DNA from: Leptodactylus fallax
Taxonomy: Eukaryota > Chordata > Amphibia > Anura > Leptodactylidae
Length of the DNA: 64,000 nucleotides
Assembly (NCBI GenBank): GCA_947044405.1
Contig: CAMRHE010000458.1
Coordinates: 62,001-126,000 of the forward strand
Direction of reading: 5' to 3'
In this document: positions 1 to 11,594 of the stretch, piece after piece
How the letters are laid out: each line of letters opens with the position of its first letter
Numbering within the stretch: position 1 is the stretch's first letter
The notes under the pieces: model-generated
Database searches by the model: none
Told to the model about the DNA's origin: nothing
Seen by the model: the letters and a program-made list of their open reading frames with translations, nothing else
Made by a program: the position numbers and the translations under genes

Positions 1-403
1 AGAGGGACTGGCACACTCAACAATGTCCGCGATCAGTGGACTCTGATCGCGGGCATTAACTGCAGGCCTCTGCTGTACAAGGAGACCCGGTATAGTAGTA
101 AAAGTGGGTTGAGACCGGCCCAACGGACTGCGGGGGGGGGGGGGAGAGCGCGGAGGTCAACAATGCCCGCAGTCAGAGTCCATTCTGATCGCAGGCATTA
201 ACTCCAGCGGTTCTGCTACTTTGGTAGCAAGGAGGGGTCACGCTGAAGAATGCCCGCAATCAGGGTAGACACTGATCGCAGGCATTAACTCTGACGGAGA
301 CCCGGTACGGCAGCTATGGTAGCCGCTCTGCAGCAGAGTGGCCGCCATCTTTAAGGACCCGGCATCCGCTGTAATCGCACGGCAGATGTCGGGAAGGGGT
401 TAA
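1..403. repeat. Right part of a hairpin-rich frog DNA repeat, cut by the window edge
   Basis: Three short inverted repeats of the same design follow each other at 22-57, 162-199 and 249-286. Each has about 15-base arms reading aatgcccgc-atcag and ctgatcgc-ggcatt around a short loop. A G-run lies at 133-145. The stretch ends near 403 in ggggttaa, the usual right end of TTAACC-bounded anuran repeats. No reading frame is credible. The left end is outside the window. Confidence 0.55.
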
Positions 404-3400
404 ATTAGCTAGGGCTTATTTTTGGAGTAGGGCTTATATTTCAAGCCTACCCCAAACAACCTGGAAAATCTAGCTAGGGTTTATTTTCAGGGTAGGTCTT
501 ATTTTTGGAGAAACACAGTAGGAACTACTGGGGAAATAGTTGGGAATTTGGTGTTCCCAATGCACTCCGCACAGCTTACCTATTCACTTTTCCCCATCCG
601 CTGTGCAGTCACATCTGGAATACTAATGCTCACTACACCCCTTGATAAATTCTTTGAGGGGTGCAGTTTTCAAAATGGGGTCACTCCTTTGGGGAATCCA
701 CTGTTATGGTACCTTACAGGTTCTGCAAACATGACATGACACCCAGATCCCAAACATCTGAATCTGCACTCCAAAAGCCACATAGCGCACCTTCCCTTCT
801 GCGCCCAAACAGCAGTTTATGCCCATATGTATGACACTGGTGTACCCAGGGTGATGTACTTAATGTCATATGTGGGTATAAACTGCTGTATGGACACAGC
901 TGGGAACAGAATGGAAGGAGCGCTATTTGATTTTTGGAGCACAGGCTTGGACGGTTTGGTTTTTGGAGGCCATTGCACTTTTGCAGAGCTGAAACGCCAG
1001 TAAAGTGGAATCCCCTGACATGTGACATTTTGGAAACTACACTCCTGAAGGAATTTATCCAGGGGTATAGTGAGCATTTTTAACCCCCAAGTATTGCTAT
1101 AATTTATTATCCATAAATGAATATGCAGCTGATTGTGAAAGGTGAAAATGACAATTTTTTCAGGAATATGTCATTTCAGTGTGTAATATGTTGTGCCCGG
1201 TTTGTATCAGAGATGAACGCTCCAAAAGCTGTTGTGCCCGGTATCCCCGCTTAACAGTTTTTGGAGTGTGTGTCTGTGCAGACATAAACTGGGCACAACA
1301 TATTGGGCACTGAAATGGCGTATCTCTGGAAAAATGTTATTTTTAACTTTTCATTATCATCTGCGCATTCATTTCTGGAAATTAAAAGAATGCAACACTT
1401 AAGGGTTAATAATGTTCGCTACACCACTTGATAAATCCCTTGAAGGGTGTAGTTTCCAAAATGGGGTCACATGTCTGCGGATTCCACTTTACTGGCAATT
1501 CTTGGGCCCTTCAAAAGTGACATGGTGTCCAAAAACCAAACTGTGCTCTAAAAACCAAAATAGCGCTCCTTCCCTTCTGTGCCCGGCTGTTCCCAAACAG
1601 CAGTTAATACCCACATATGGTATTGCTAAGTACATTATCCTGGGTACACCAGTGTCATACATGTGGGCATAAACTGCCATTTGGGCACACAGCAGGGTGC
1701 AGATGTGAAGGAGCACTATGTACTTTTGGAGCGCAGATTTAGATTGTTGGTTTCTGGACGCCATGTCACATTTGCAGAGACCCTAAAATTGCCCCTACAA
1801 AATGGGGTCACTTCTTGCGGAGTTCCAGTTTACTGGCACCTCCAGGGCTCTGCAAAAACAAAATGGCGTCCAGAAAGTCCCTCTAAATCTGTACTCCAAA
1901 AGCTAAAAAAACACAGTGCTCCTTCCCTTCTGAGCCCTGCTGTGTGCACAAGCAGCAGTTTACACCCACATATATATATTTTTTTGTCCCCAGGATAGCC
2001 CACTTAATAGTTTTAGGAGTGTATGTCTCTGATGCCACAAAGTGGCCGCAACGTATTCTGAAATTGAATATTTCTTCAAAAACTTCAATGTTTACTTTGT
2101 ACATTTTTAGGCTCAAAATGATAATACCCCTTGATACATTCCTTGAGGGGTGTAGTTTCTAAAATGGGGTCCCTTTTGAGGGGTTTCCATTGTATTGGTA
2201 CTTTAGGGGCTCTGCAAATGCGACATGGCACTCAAAAACTATTCCAGCGACATCTGCCCTCCTAAAGCCAAATAGCGCTCTTTCCATTCTGAGCCCCACC
2301 ATATACCCATACAGCAGATTACAACCACATATGGGGCATTTCTGTGTTCAGAAGAAACTGTGTAACAAACTGTGGGGAGCTTTTTCTTCTTTAACCACTT
2401 GCAAAAATTTTAAATATGTCACTAAATGGACGGTTTATTGGAAAAAAAGTAATTTTTCATTTTTACATCCCAATGTTAATAAAATCTATGAAACAGCTGT
2501 GAGGTCAAAATGCTCACTATACCCCTAGATAAATTCTATGAGGGATGTAGTTTCCAAAATAGGGTCACTTTTGGGGGTTTCCATTGTATTGGTACTTTAG
2601 GGGCTCTGCAAATGCGACATGGCACCTGAAAACTATTCCAGCAAAATCTGCCCTCCAAAAGCTAAATAGCGCTCTTTGCATTCTGAGCTCCACCATGTAC
2701 CCAAACAGCAGATTACAACCACATATGGGGCATTTCTGCGTTCAGGAGAAATTGTGTAACGAACTTTGGGGAGCTTTTTCTCCTTTGTCCTCTTGTGAAA
2801 ATGAAAAATTTGGGGCTAAATTGACGTTTTATTGGAAGAAAAGTAATTTTTCAATTTCATGTCCCAGTGTTAATAAAATCTGTGAAACAGCTGTAGTGTC
2901 AAAATGCTCATTATATCCCTTGATATGTTCTGAGAGGGGTGTAGTTTCCAAAATGGGGTCACTTTTAGGGGGTTTCCATTGTTTTGGTACTCTAGGGGCT
3001 CTGCAAATGAGACATGGCACATGAAAACTATTCCAGCAAAATCTGCTTTTCAAACGTCCAGTGTCGCTCCTTCCCTTCTGTTTACTGCCGAATGCCCAAA
3101 CATCAGTTTATACCCACATGTGGGGTATTTCTGTGCTCTGGAGAAATTGTATAATAAACTGTGAGATGCATTTTCTCCTTTAACCCTTTGTGAATGTGTT
3201 AAATTTAGGGCTAAATGAAGGGATTAGTGGAAAAATATGAAATGTCTAAATTTTACCTCGATATCGTTTTAATTCTTGTGGAATGCTTAAAGGGTTAACA
3301 AACTTCCCAAATGCAGTTTTGAAAATGGGGTGATTTATGGGGGGTTTCTAATATATAGGCCTTTATAATCCCCTTCGGAACTGAAGTCCCTAAAAAAATT

Positions 3401-3833
3401 AGTTTGGGAAATTTTCTTGTAAATCTGGAAAATCGCTGATACACTTGTAAACCTTCTAACATGCTAAATAAATTAAAGGAACGATTAAAAGATTATGCCG
3501 ATATATAGCAAAGATATGGTAGATAATATTTATTAATGTATTTGGGTGGTATGACTATCTGTCTGAAAAGCAGAGAATTTCACATTTTGAAAATTGCGAT
3601 TTTTTTTCCAAATTTCCATCAAATATCCTATTTTTTTATAAATAAATACAAAAATATTGATTAGTGTTTACCACTAACATGAAGTACAATGTGTCACGAG
3701 AAAACATTCTCAAAATCACTTGTGTAAGTTAAAGCGTCTCAAAGTTCTTGCCACATAAAGTGACACATGTCAGTTTTGAAAAACAAGGCCTGGTCCTTAA
3801 CGCACTTTTGGGCTGTGTCCTTAAGGGGTTAAG
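404..3833. repeat. Large composite repeat, copy 1, with about 396-base internal units
   Basis: A block recognised by the phrases cttgataaattc-tgaggggtgtag, ccaaaatggggtcac, and gctctgcaaatg-gacatgg recurs many times. Forward copies near 2124, 2521 and 2916 are spaced about 395 bases. At 620-1078 and 1408-1760 forward and reversed copies meet, making imperfect foldbacks. The right end (about 3742-3833, cctggtcctta then gtccttaaggggttaa) is shared with the second copy at 41974-44527, which shows it is one dispersed element. Many short open frames here are products of the repetition. The superfamily is not known to me; the ends look like those of a non-autonomous DNA element. Confidence 0.6.
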
Positions 3834-4154
3834 AGATGTAGAAGAAATATTGGAGACACACATTTGCTTCTTGTATTGTCTGCATATACAATATAACAGG
3901 GTGTGTGAGCTTTATGGAAGCTGCAATGAATGTGAATTAATTAACAACAAAATGCCATGACTATTAACAGTCTTCAGGAAGTGATGGCATACAGCCCACA
4001 GAGAGCAACACACGAGAAGCATAGAGCATCTATGTGTAGTGTATGGTATTACTCTACTGAATTATATACTGCCTGTTCTCCCTTTAATTGTAATGAAATG
4101 ACCCTTCTCATTCTGTTTTGGTTTCAGAAAGCAAAAGTATTAAGTTTTTGGGTA
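3834..4154. other. No recognised feature
   Basis: AT-rich sequence with no coding frame, RNA gene or repeat that I recognise. Just downstream (4165-4190) the words ggcgaacctatggcac match a widespread vertebrate non-autonomous hAT-like terminus, but no partner end was found. Confidence 0.4.
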
Positions 4155-4232
4155 TGGTCTAGGGCCATGTTGGCGAACCTATGGCACACGTGCTGCTACA
4201 GCCCTCTCTTTTGGCACGCACACTGTTGCTCT

Positions 4233-4367
4233 GATCGCTCACTAACGGGGAATCCGGTAAAGGATTCCCCGTTAGTGAGCGATCACCACTTCTTTCAGCT
4301 GTATGTGCAAATGCACATACAGCTGAAAGCTGTCAGTGTAGGCTGCGGGTCCGCGGCCTACACTGAC
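4233..4367. repeat. Three consecutive near-perfect hairpins
   Basis: Hairpin 1 has perfect 23-base arms (4233-4255 and 4262-4284) around a 6-base loop. Hairpin 2 has perfect 18-base arms (4292-4309 and 4312-4329) with only 2 bases between them. Hairpin 3 pairs 4332-4348 with 4351-4367 with a single G-T wobble. The three stems are separated by only 7 and 2 bases. Such chained stems are typical of frog foldback MITEs. No coding sense is apparent. Confidence 0.85.
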
Positions 4368-4466
4368 TGCGGAGTGAAACCTCTACCCCAACACAAGCGC
4401 AATAACGTTAGTCATCAGCGCCTGCGATCAGAAGAAGAAGGAGGACGCTCTTCACGGGAATGCATA

Positions 4467-4807
4467 CTGTGGAGCATATACTACTGTGTGGGGGCCTACT
4501 GTGAAGCATATACTACTGGGTGGGTGCCCACTGTGGAGCATATAATACTGTGTGGACGCCACTGTGGAGCATATAATGCTGTGTGGGGTCCCACTGAGGA
4601 GCATATTATAATGCATGGTGGCCACTGTGGAGCATATTATGCTACATGGGGGCCACTGTAGAACATAATTTACTGTTTGGCGGCCACTGTGGAGCATATT
4701 GTACTATGTGGGTCCACTGTGGAGCACACTGTACCATCTGGAGGCCACTGTGGAGCAAATTGTACTGTCTGGGGGCCACTGTGGAGCACACTGTACTGTC
4801 TGGGGGC
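4467..4807. repeat. Minisatellite, about 11 copies of a 31-32 base unit
   Basis: The unit is cactgtggagcatat followed by a variable tact-gtgtgggggc tail. About eleven diverged copies stand head to tail. Open frames exist on both strands because the unit length and composition avoid stops; the repeated peptide is not evidence of a gene. There are no unique spacers, so it is not a CRISPR array. Confidence 0.85.
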
Positions 4808-4950
4808 CCTTCACTATTTATGTTACACAGTATATGTTTTATAGTAGACATGTGATATGTTTACAGGCCGTAATAACATTGCATGGTCACTATAAAACAG
4901 ATCCTGTGAGATGTAAATAGTGAACATTAATTGTTCAAAAGTACCAAATG

Positions 4951-5275
4951 CAGTACTCGTCCATAGACTTGAATGGGGGGGGGCGTTCCTCACAGCTCAG
5001 CGTCATCGCTGGGCGGTAAGGAGCGCCCCCCTCTGACAGTACAGGGCTATGGACGAGTACAGTCAGGGGGGCATTCCTTACAGCCCAGCTAGACTGTCAG
5101 GAACACACTTCTGATGATGGGCAGAGATCGGTGCCGAAACTAACCGCACCGATATCAACAGCCCCAGGGCACATAACGGGAAAGCTGACAGTGCACTGAA
5201 TTCAGCGCACTGTCGGCTTTCTAGCAGTGAATAAAATCGCATGTGCCTGAGGACATGAAAGGTCCTCTTTAACTT
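4951..5275. repeat. Foldback repeat with several internal hairpins
   Basis: gtactcgtccatag at 4953-4966 is repeated inverted at 5047-5060. A block around gggcgttcctcacagc (about 4980) recurs as gggcattccttacagc (about 5079). Further stems lie at 5128-5154 (atcggtgc and gcaccgat) and 5179-5221 (aaagctgacagtgc and its inverse). The right end reads ggacatgaaaggtcctcttt. This pattern is common in frog genomes as a non-autonomous element. Confidence 0.6.
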
Positions 5276-6351
5276 AAAAATGAAGATGGGTTAAATGTAA
5301 AAAAAAAACAAAAAAAACTGATTAATCTGTGCCTTCTCTCTTTTCTTATCTTCCAAGGTTCTGGTTTATCAAAAAAAAAAAAGGTTAGAGATGTACTTTT
5401 TATTTATATCATTTAGGGGAATGTTTTGATCATTTTCTAATCAAAATTTTTTGGGTGGTGAGGTGAAAAGGTGAATAATTGGTGGCTCGATTGTTTTGAT
5501 TTTTTTTGCACGCTACGGAATTCACTGTATCGTAGAAAAATATTTTTGAAGTTTGTAGTTTGGCTTTTTTTTTTTTTTAACGAAGTTCTTGCTGCACGCC
5601 AATGCACTAAATGATATGAATGCACCCTTAGACTGGGGACACACTTGTCATACTTGCTGCCAGCTAACCTGCTGCAATGTACAGTAGCAGCATTGTGCAA
5701 AGAAACCTGTAACATGTCAATTATTTAATGCTGTGACAGACTTGCAGGGATTCTTGCAGGTGTGCCACCAGTAAAAGAAAAAAAAAAAAAAAAAAGTGTT
5801 TTTTTGCTGCAGCAGCTTTCAGGAATACATGCTGCTTAATTTCCATGTCAGAAATTCAGCAGGGTATCCATCCCATATGTCCCCAGCCATAACGTACATG
5901 ACTGTAGTGATCTGTTGGCTATCCATTATAATGGATCCATAATTAGGATAGCATAAGAACCCAATCATTTCTATAACCACATACAAACATCCACAGTTTT
6001 TGTGGCTCTGTGTGGTCCTAGAACCCAGTTGCAAAATATGGAGCAGGTACTATTCCCATCTGTTTTCTTAAATATAGTGCCAACACACCATCTCGCGCCA
6101 ACATTCTCTTGATTAAGACTGGCATATAAAATGGCATTTTAAATAAATGCATGTAATGTTGAAAAAGTATTACAATGCCACGAATGGTTATGCTTGGAGA
6201 TGTTAAATGAAAAAGCAAGACTACCATCTGGATGTCGAAATCATAAAAATCTCAGAAGCAGAGGGACATCTGAGACATATGTCCCTCATGCAATTGTGGT
6301 TGAGAGTTGGGGCTAACAGCTGGGTCAGGTACTAAAGGATTTACCTGAAAT
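5276..6351. other. No recognised feature; poly-A/T tracts
   Basis: Contains poly-A/T runs near 5300, 5371, 5567 and 5778. Short frames on the minus strand (5437-6227) show no family resemblance. I see no gene or complete repeat. Confidence 0.4.
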
Positions 6352-7200
6352 TTAATCAAAGTGTAGCTCCAGTTATAAACAACTTTTCATTAATAAATAG
6401 TATGTTTTCATATATGAACTTTGTAATATATCTTATTAAAGAAATGTTTTCTTCTCCACTATTCAGGCAGTTATTTTCTCCATATTAGTCTAGGAGGAGG
6501 GCTCAAATAATTACTGCTGTTACACTCTGCTATTCCTTGCTTTTTTAACACTGCTAAGTTGTAGATAACAGGCTGTGAGAGCACAAAATAAGGCAAATCA
6601 ATTAATGAGCTTGAAGGAGAATTTCACCCCCTCCTCCTCCCTCCATAAAGATCTATGTTTGAGGCTAAGGATATAATGTAAACATTCAGTCAAATTGAAG
6701 ATAAGGGTCGGGAGAACAGCTTAAAGGGGTTGTCCAGGCTAAAATAATTTTTTTTAATTAGGGTAAGGTGAAAAAAAACAAAAACAAAAAAAACCCCACA
6801 CTCACCTGTCCCCAATGTTCTGGTGTCTCCCAGCGCACTCTGGTCCTGAGCGCCTTTGTTTCCTTCTGGTGGTAGTCCCCGCTGCACGTGACCACTGAGG
6901 CCATTCAGTGGCCTCAGTGAAGGACACGGAAGTCACAGCCAGCGAAGACTTCTGGCAAAAGAAGACAGCTAGCAGCACCGAAGCATGCTGGGAGACACTG
7001 GAGCACCGGGGACAGGTGAATATGTTTTTGGTTTTTTTTTTCCCACCTCCCCCTAATTAAAAAATATAACTTTGTCCTGGAAAACCTCTTTAAAAAATTG
7101 TGAAGCAAACAGAGCTCCTTAAGATATATTACAAAGTTTCTTATTTCCACCTGTACTATTCATTTATGAAAAAGTTGTTATAACCGGAGGTCCGATTTAA
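6352..7200. mobile_element. TTAA-flanked MITE carrying a second MITE
   Basis: TTAA at 6352-6355 and 7197-7200 bounds inverted ends: gtgtagctccagttataa on the left, ttataaccggaggtcc on the right, continued by a matching pair around cattaataaatag and ctattcatttatg. Without the nested element at 6721-7093 it would be about 476 bases, close to the 495-base relative at 48526-49020. TTAA flanks fit the T2/Kolobok group; the assignment is inferred. Confidence 0.7.
6721..7093. mobile_element. T2/Kolobok-type MITE, TTAAAGGGG family, nested
   Basis: Starts ttaaaggggttgtccagg and ends in the inverse form cctggaaaacctctttaa. The centre holds a palindrome, cactgaggcc-attcag-ggcctcagtg. Relatives lie at 15495-15690 (partial), 50299-50690 (partial), 51072-51295 (partial) and 61106-61528. 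The TTAAAGGRR terminus and TTAA target site are the published hallmarks of Xenopus T2 MITEs. Confidence 0.75.
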
Positions 7201-7689
7201 AGGAGACATTTAAGGGGGCACACATGTGGCTAGTGTCTGCATAGAGATACACCTGTTGCTGCGGGTTGTATGGGGGCACACCTGTGCCTGAGACCTCTAT
7301 GGCAGTGGTTCTGTACCAGCTACACACTTTGGGCAAATAAAGTATGCCAGTGTACAAAGTAAAAGAGCCAAAGGTTCATTATGACATCGCATGCATTGAG
7401 CTCCTAACTTCCGATTTTTTGGCCCTCATGGCAAGGCACACGTGTATCAGGGTGACAATAAAACCAGTGGGGGTTGTAGCACCTTCTCAGCGCGCCCCAG
7501 TATGTCCACTAAAGCGATTTCTTGTGCCACCTATAGTCTAACAGGTAAACTCAACTATGTCAGTGTGCCAACTTCACCCCAAGAGCAGGTCAGTAGAATC
7601 CTTCCGTCTTGGAGTCTAGGCAAGCCTGCAATAATAGTAGGTGAGGTGACCAGACGAACTGACGACTCAGTGAGTAACATCTGCTAGCT
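7201..7689. other. No recognised feature, upstream of the CpG-rich region
   Basis: Apparently non-repetitive sequence between the MITEs and the promoter-like region. No coding frame with family resemblance. It could hold distal regulatory sequence, but I see no specific site. Confidence 0.35.
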
Positions 7690-8030
7690 AGCAGCGGGGA
7701 CTTCTCACATGCACCTCACACCTCTCCGCCTTCCCTCTCTCTCCCTGCATTACAGAAGGACAATCCCAAGCCTCCCCTCCTCCCTCCGTGCTGTCCTCCC
7801 CCATCCGGCAGGCGCAGGCGCAGCTCATATGTTCGGCTCTCCTCGGCACGACTCGGCTATTTCCGCCTCTTTGTTTTAAACTCCAGCCGGAATTTTTTTT
7901 CCTCCTCATTTTTCTCTCTTCTTATTTTAACTAAGGGGGGACTCATTGGGAACACGGGGACCCCCCTGCTACCCGTTCCTTCCACGGGGCGTCTGCACCC
8001 CCATATATACCCTCCTCCCTGGCTTTGCCA
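7690..8030 (+). promoter_or_regulatory. pcgf3: Putative pcgf3 promoter, CpG-rich with TATA-like box
   Basis: Between about 7690 and 8220 CpG dinucleotides are frequent (more than twenty), whereas the rest of the window is CpG-poor and repeat-rich. No mobile element is visible here. A TATA-like ccatatatac lies at 8001-8010, which would place transcription start near 8030-8040. Pyrimidine-rich blocks and GC-rich words (ggcaggcgcaggcgc near 7808) precede it. Assignment to pcgf3 is an inference: it is the only promoter-like region upstream of the pcgf3 coding exon on that strand. Confidence 0.5.
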
Positions 8031-8185
8031 GCTGCACAGACACACACGGAGGCTTTTCGTTTTGCCCTGTGTGTCTGTGCTCTGCCCGGTGGTGAAACCC
8101 CCTCCAGCAAGCAGCAGCGGCTCCTTCTCCAGAGACACAAGGCACAGCAACTACAGCAGCCGCTCCACAAGAAGAATTGCAGCAG
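8031..8185 (+). other. pcgf3: Putative 5' untranslated first exon of pcgf3
   Basis: Sequence after the TATA-like box is CAG/CAC-rich and unique-looking, and ends in gcagcag|gtcagt at 8185/8186, a good match to a vertebrate splice donor. No long frame with family resemblance runs through it, as expected for a non-coding leader exon. The pcgf3 ATG lies in the exon at 61781, whose acceptor requires an upstream exon, and many vertebrate pcgf genes have non-coding first exons. The start is estimated from the TATA position; linkage to pcgf3 would need transcript evidence. Other leader exons could lie in between. Confidence 0.45.
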
Positions 8186-8187
8186 GT

Positions 8188-11107
8188 CAGTGTCTGATTC
8201 CCACCCTGCAAAGTGAGAGAGAGAGAGGGGAACTGGGATCTGAGCTACATGGGAATAGTCATAATCATGACTCCCCCTCCCCACCTCCTCAGCCCTCCCC
8301 CTTTCTAATATAGCACATCTTCTTTTCTCTTTAATGCCCTCTACATGTGTAGTGCTTGCAATGTGTGATACCTAAAGTAGACCATGCTACAAGCCCTCAT
8401 GGCTCTCCTCAGTCATGTAATGTCTCCATCCTGTCTTTTATCCCACTGCTCCCCCTCCCCTTCCTACTTTCTGTGCTTTCCAGAGACCCCCTGGCTTCTG
8501 GCCTCAAGGGGGATTCTATAGTGCCTTCTGCTGCCTTTATTACCTCCACCTCTTAGGATGTTGCAGACTGTTAACTAAATTGCCCTTTTACCCTTCACTC
8601 ACCTGCCATTCCAATAAGTTCTCCCATGCCCTCTGTTTCCTGTATACATGTGTTGCTGGAAATCTTTCTGGAGCCCTCATGATGGTATGTGTGTCCTCAG
8701 AAAGTCTCAGCCACCTTCTCTTGATGTGCTATTCTCACTTTTACACTTCAATTCCTTGGCATTTCACCCACTATTGCTACTCTACTTCTTCTTTTCAGCC
8801 ACTGGCAACTCGTTGTCACTTTTTTTCACCATTATCTTCTCTAAGTGATGCTAGTGTCTCCAAATATCCTTTGATCCACCAACGCCATAGCTTTGGTCAG
8901 CAACTTCAGTGTGTGTGTATATAACTTCTTCTGTCAGCCCTGGTTACTCATTTGCTCTCACTGTGGCATTGTTTTCCCAACTTTGCAACATTTCATGTCA
9001 TTGGTAATCACAGTACTGGCTTAGTGAATAGGCACAATGCAACCTTCTACACTGTCGTCTTTATTCATCTCCAAGTATTGTAACAAGTAATGCCCTTTGG
9101 AGTGCCTCCTTATATTTCTAGTACACCTGTGCTGCAGGTGCTCAGGCCATTGCCACCATCTTATTCATGTATGTCCCCAGCTGCTGCCACTGTTGTCTCC
9201 TATTATTGTCAGGTGTTAAAGCCCTATACAAGTTTATTTCCTGTGACTTGTCACTTATTTGTGAGTTATCACCATGCACACTGGCAGAGGTCCCCACGGT
9301 ATAAAGCTTGGCACTACTAGCTCCACATTTATGGCCAGTTTATGTCAATTTTCCATGTTTTTAATCGCTAGCTCCCATTTTAGTTGCATTGCTCCCTTTA
9401 ATGCACTAGTAAAGTTCTTTGCAGCAGTCATGCTGTCTTTTAGTGCCTTTTGCACACCGTTAAAACTGATTTCCCTTGGTACTGGTGTGGCGCCCTTGTA
9501 CTGTTTCTACTTGTCTTGTCACTATTTCTGCTTCCAGCTTTCCTCATTTTGTCTTGGGTTGTAACTGTGTGTCCTTAACTTCCTTTTTATAAATAGTTTA
9601 TTTTCTGGTTTTATTATCCCATGGTTGTTTTTGAAAACTTAACTCCATTTGCACAATCTTCTTCCATTATGAATTGTAATTACAGGGGTCCAGGTTGCTC
9701 AGATCCATTGTACCGTTTAATAGGGTCCCTATACTGGAGCTTCTTTAGATGCCTCTGTTTGTGTAGATGAAATGGAAGTCACAGGGGTTGCAAAAGCTCT
9801 CAAGTATGAAGGCCTTGCCAAAGAGCACCAGGTGTCATAGCATCATAGAATAGATCCCTGCAGTTATGACTTGCGTGGGTAAAGGGATACAGTACCTGAA
9901 CTTCTCTGAAAGCAAATTTATGAACTTTCCAGGTTGGCATGTGTCACCTTTAGGCTACATGCACATGTAACCGTGTATGATGTGGGTTTTACGCACCAAA
10001 TTCCAGATTCTATCTTGGATTCGTCTATGAGTTTGTTGATAATTTTCCCCTATCATTGAAAGAATTGACATGCTGCAGAATTTAAAATCTGGACCATATG
10101 TGAATTTCCATGCTGAAAAATTTGCACCAAGTACATGAGAAAATCTCATTGACTTAAATGCTACTATATTATGTTGTTTTTCTGCAAGCAAATCTGCACA
10201 GAAAATCTCTGCGTCGTCTGCAAGGTGTGCATGTACCGTACAAGAGAATGTTTATTGGAATTATTTGTATTTTCATCTTTGGATAATGTTTGGCTTTGTT
10301 TAATTCACACAACCACCTGTTAACGTTTTCTCCAGTCTAGTTTGGCACAAGCTTCCTCTTACAGCCTTAGCATTAGTAGTTTCTTAAACGGTGCACTTGG
10401 AAATCATGACGTGTTTTGTGAGAACTGTATGATGTACTTTGCTGGTCAGTATCTAGCTCAGGCACCATCTTTTCATTTGATTAAATTTGCTGAATAGCAA
10501 GTACTCTGCACCCACCACCCATCTGTCTATGAATAATATAATGGTTGTATTGAGTCTGTTGTTGTACTCATGCTGATACTGTGTGTGTTTTTTTTTTTGT
10601 TTTTTTTTATCTTTTTTTTATCTTTTTTTTGGAGATTGTAACTTGTGTATTATTACTGTAGCAAAGTTATACTTTGTTTATCCAGCAACCATCTGGAAAC
10701 TGTTACCTGTAGACTGTAAATTTTTCATTGGTTCAGAATAAATGCAGTATCAGTTTTAAAACAGTTAAGAAATTGTGATCTATACACCTTATGAATGCAA
10801 TATAGATGAAAGATGGTTGTATTTTATGAACTCTATACCTACACCATGATCAGCTGATAAAATACGTAATGTCACTGACATCAAGTCAGCCATCTGTGTA
10901 ATGTGGTGATTGCACCTATATTACATCCATATGCCCTCATGTGGGGCATATGGATGGGTTAGCAAAGCAAATCACCTTTTTAACCTTCCTTATCTTGGAG
11001 ACTGTGAAGTAGTTAACTTGTCATTTTATTCATTTACATCTCTGCTCATTCCGCGCTTGGGGCCCATTCTAATAAGTGATCTCTGACTGCTCACTAGACT
11101 CCTAATA
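8188..11107. other. Intron sequence with no recognised repeat
   Basis: The least repetitive part of the window. It is pyrimidine-rich on the + strand to about 9600, then mixed. A T-rich tract lies at 10588-10631 and a small perfect hairpin (ccatatgccc and gggcatatgg) at 10926-10952. Reading frames at 8356-9564 have no recognisable domain. Conserved intronic regulatory sequence could be here, but nothing specific is visible. Confidence 0.4.
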
Positions 11108-11410
11108 CTTCGCTCACACTTGCGCCCAGAGTCTGTCCGCCGTGAATCCAACCTAAATGTCAGAGAAAAGGATAAGGAAAGGTTTGAAACGGTTTGTTTA
11201 AAAACCCATTCATTTTCAATGGGTTTTTAAAGCAATGCGCAGGTGTCCGATTGCAGCCTCTGAGCCGCGAAGCCAGTTTTTTTTTTTTTGTTTTTTTTGT
11301 TTTTTTGGTCGGACACAAAGTCCTGCACGTCCAACTTTGTTTCCAACCTAAAAAACTGGCTTCGCGGCTCAGAGGCTGCAATCGGACCGTGTAGCCACAG
11401 GCTAAGGCCT
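11108..11410. repeat. Foldback MITE with perfect 37-base arms
   Basis: Arms at 11246-11282 and 11350-11386 are exact inverse copies (tccgattgcagcctctgag at the left arm's start), separated by a T-rich loop. An inner stem, aacccattcattttcaatgggtt, lies at 11204-11226. The inner stem and the cgcaggtgtccg words resemble the MITE at 14561-15064. Confidence 0.7.
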
Positions 11411-11594
11411 TATGCACACAACCGTATTCTGTTTTGGAATGAGGGCTATATTTCCTGGACTGACTACAGTCATGTGCATTTGAACTCCCTGCATCATAGT
11501 GAGATATGATGCAGTGAGCTCCCGAATGGCCTGATCGCTACTGTGCTAGACTTTGCTGCCAGCAAAGTCTACTACAGTAGTACAGATACTTCTC
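11411..11594. other. Spacer with a short inverted repeat
   Basis: ctactgtgctagactttgctg is followed by cagcaaagtctactacagtag, making a short stem near 11539-11580. Nothing else is recognised. Confidence 0.4.

Noticed and set aside
714..1672. Overlapping frames of 86-104 residues on both strands
   Set aside because: They lie in the forward and reversed units of the large repeat and read similar peptides in opposite directions; no domain.
3957..4661. A 234-residue + strand frame
   Set aside because: Its second half is the minisatellite, the middle is the triple hairpin, and there is no family resemblance.
4467..4807. Regular repeats resembling a CRISPR array
   Set aside because: Units are contiguous with no unique spacers, the genome is vertebrate and no cas gene exists. 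It is a minisatellite.
6721..7093. piggyBac MITE, because of TTAA flanks
   Set aside because: The terminus reads TTAAAGGGG, matching the T2/Kolobok pattern rather than the CCC-type ends usual for piggyBac.
7857..8313. Several overlapping frames in the CpG-rich region
   Set aside because: GC-rich promoter sequence lacks stops by composition. No domain and both strands are equally open.
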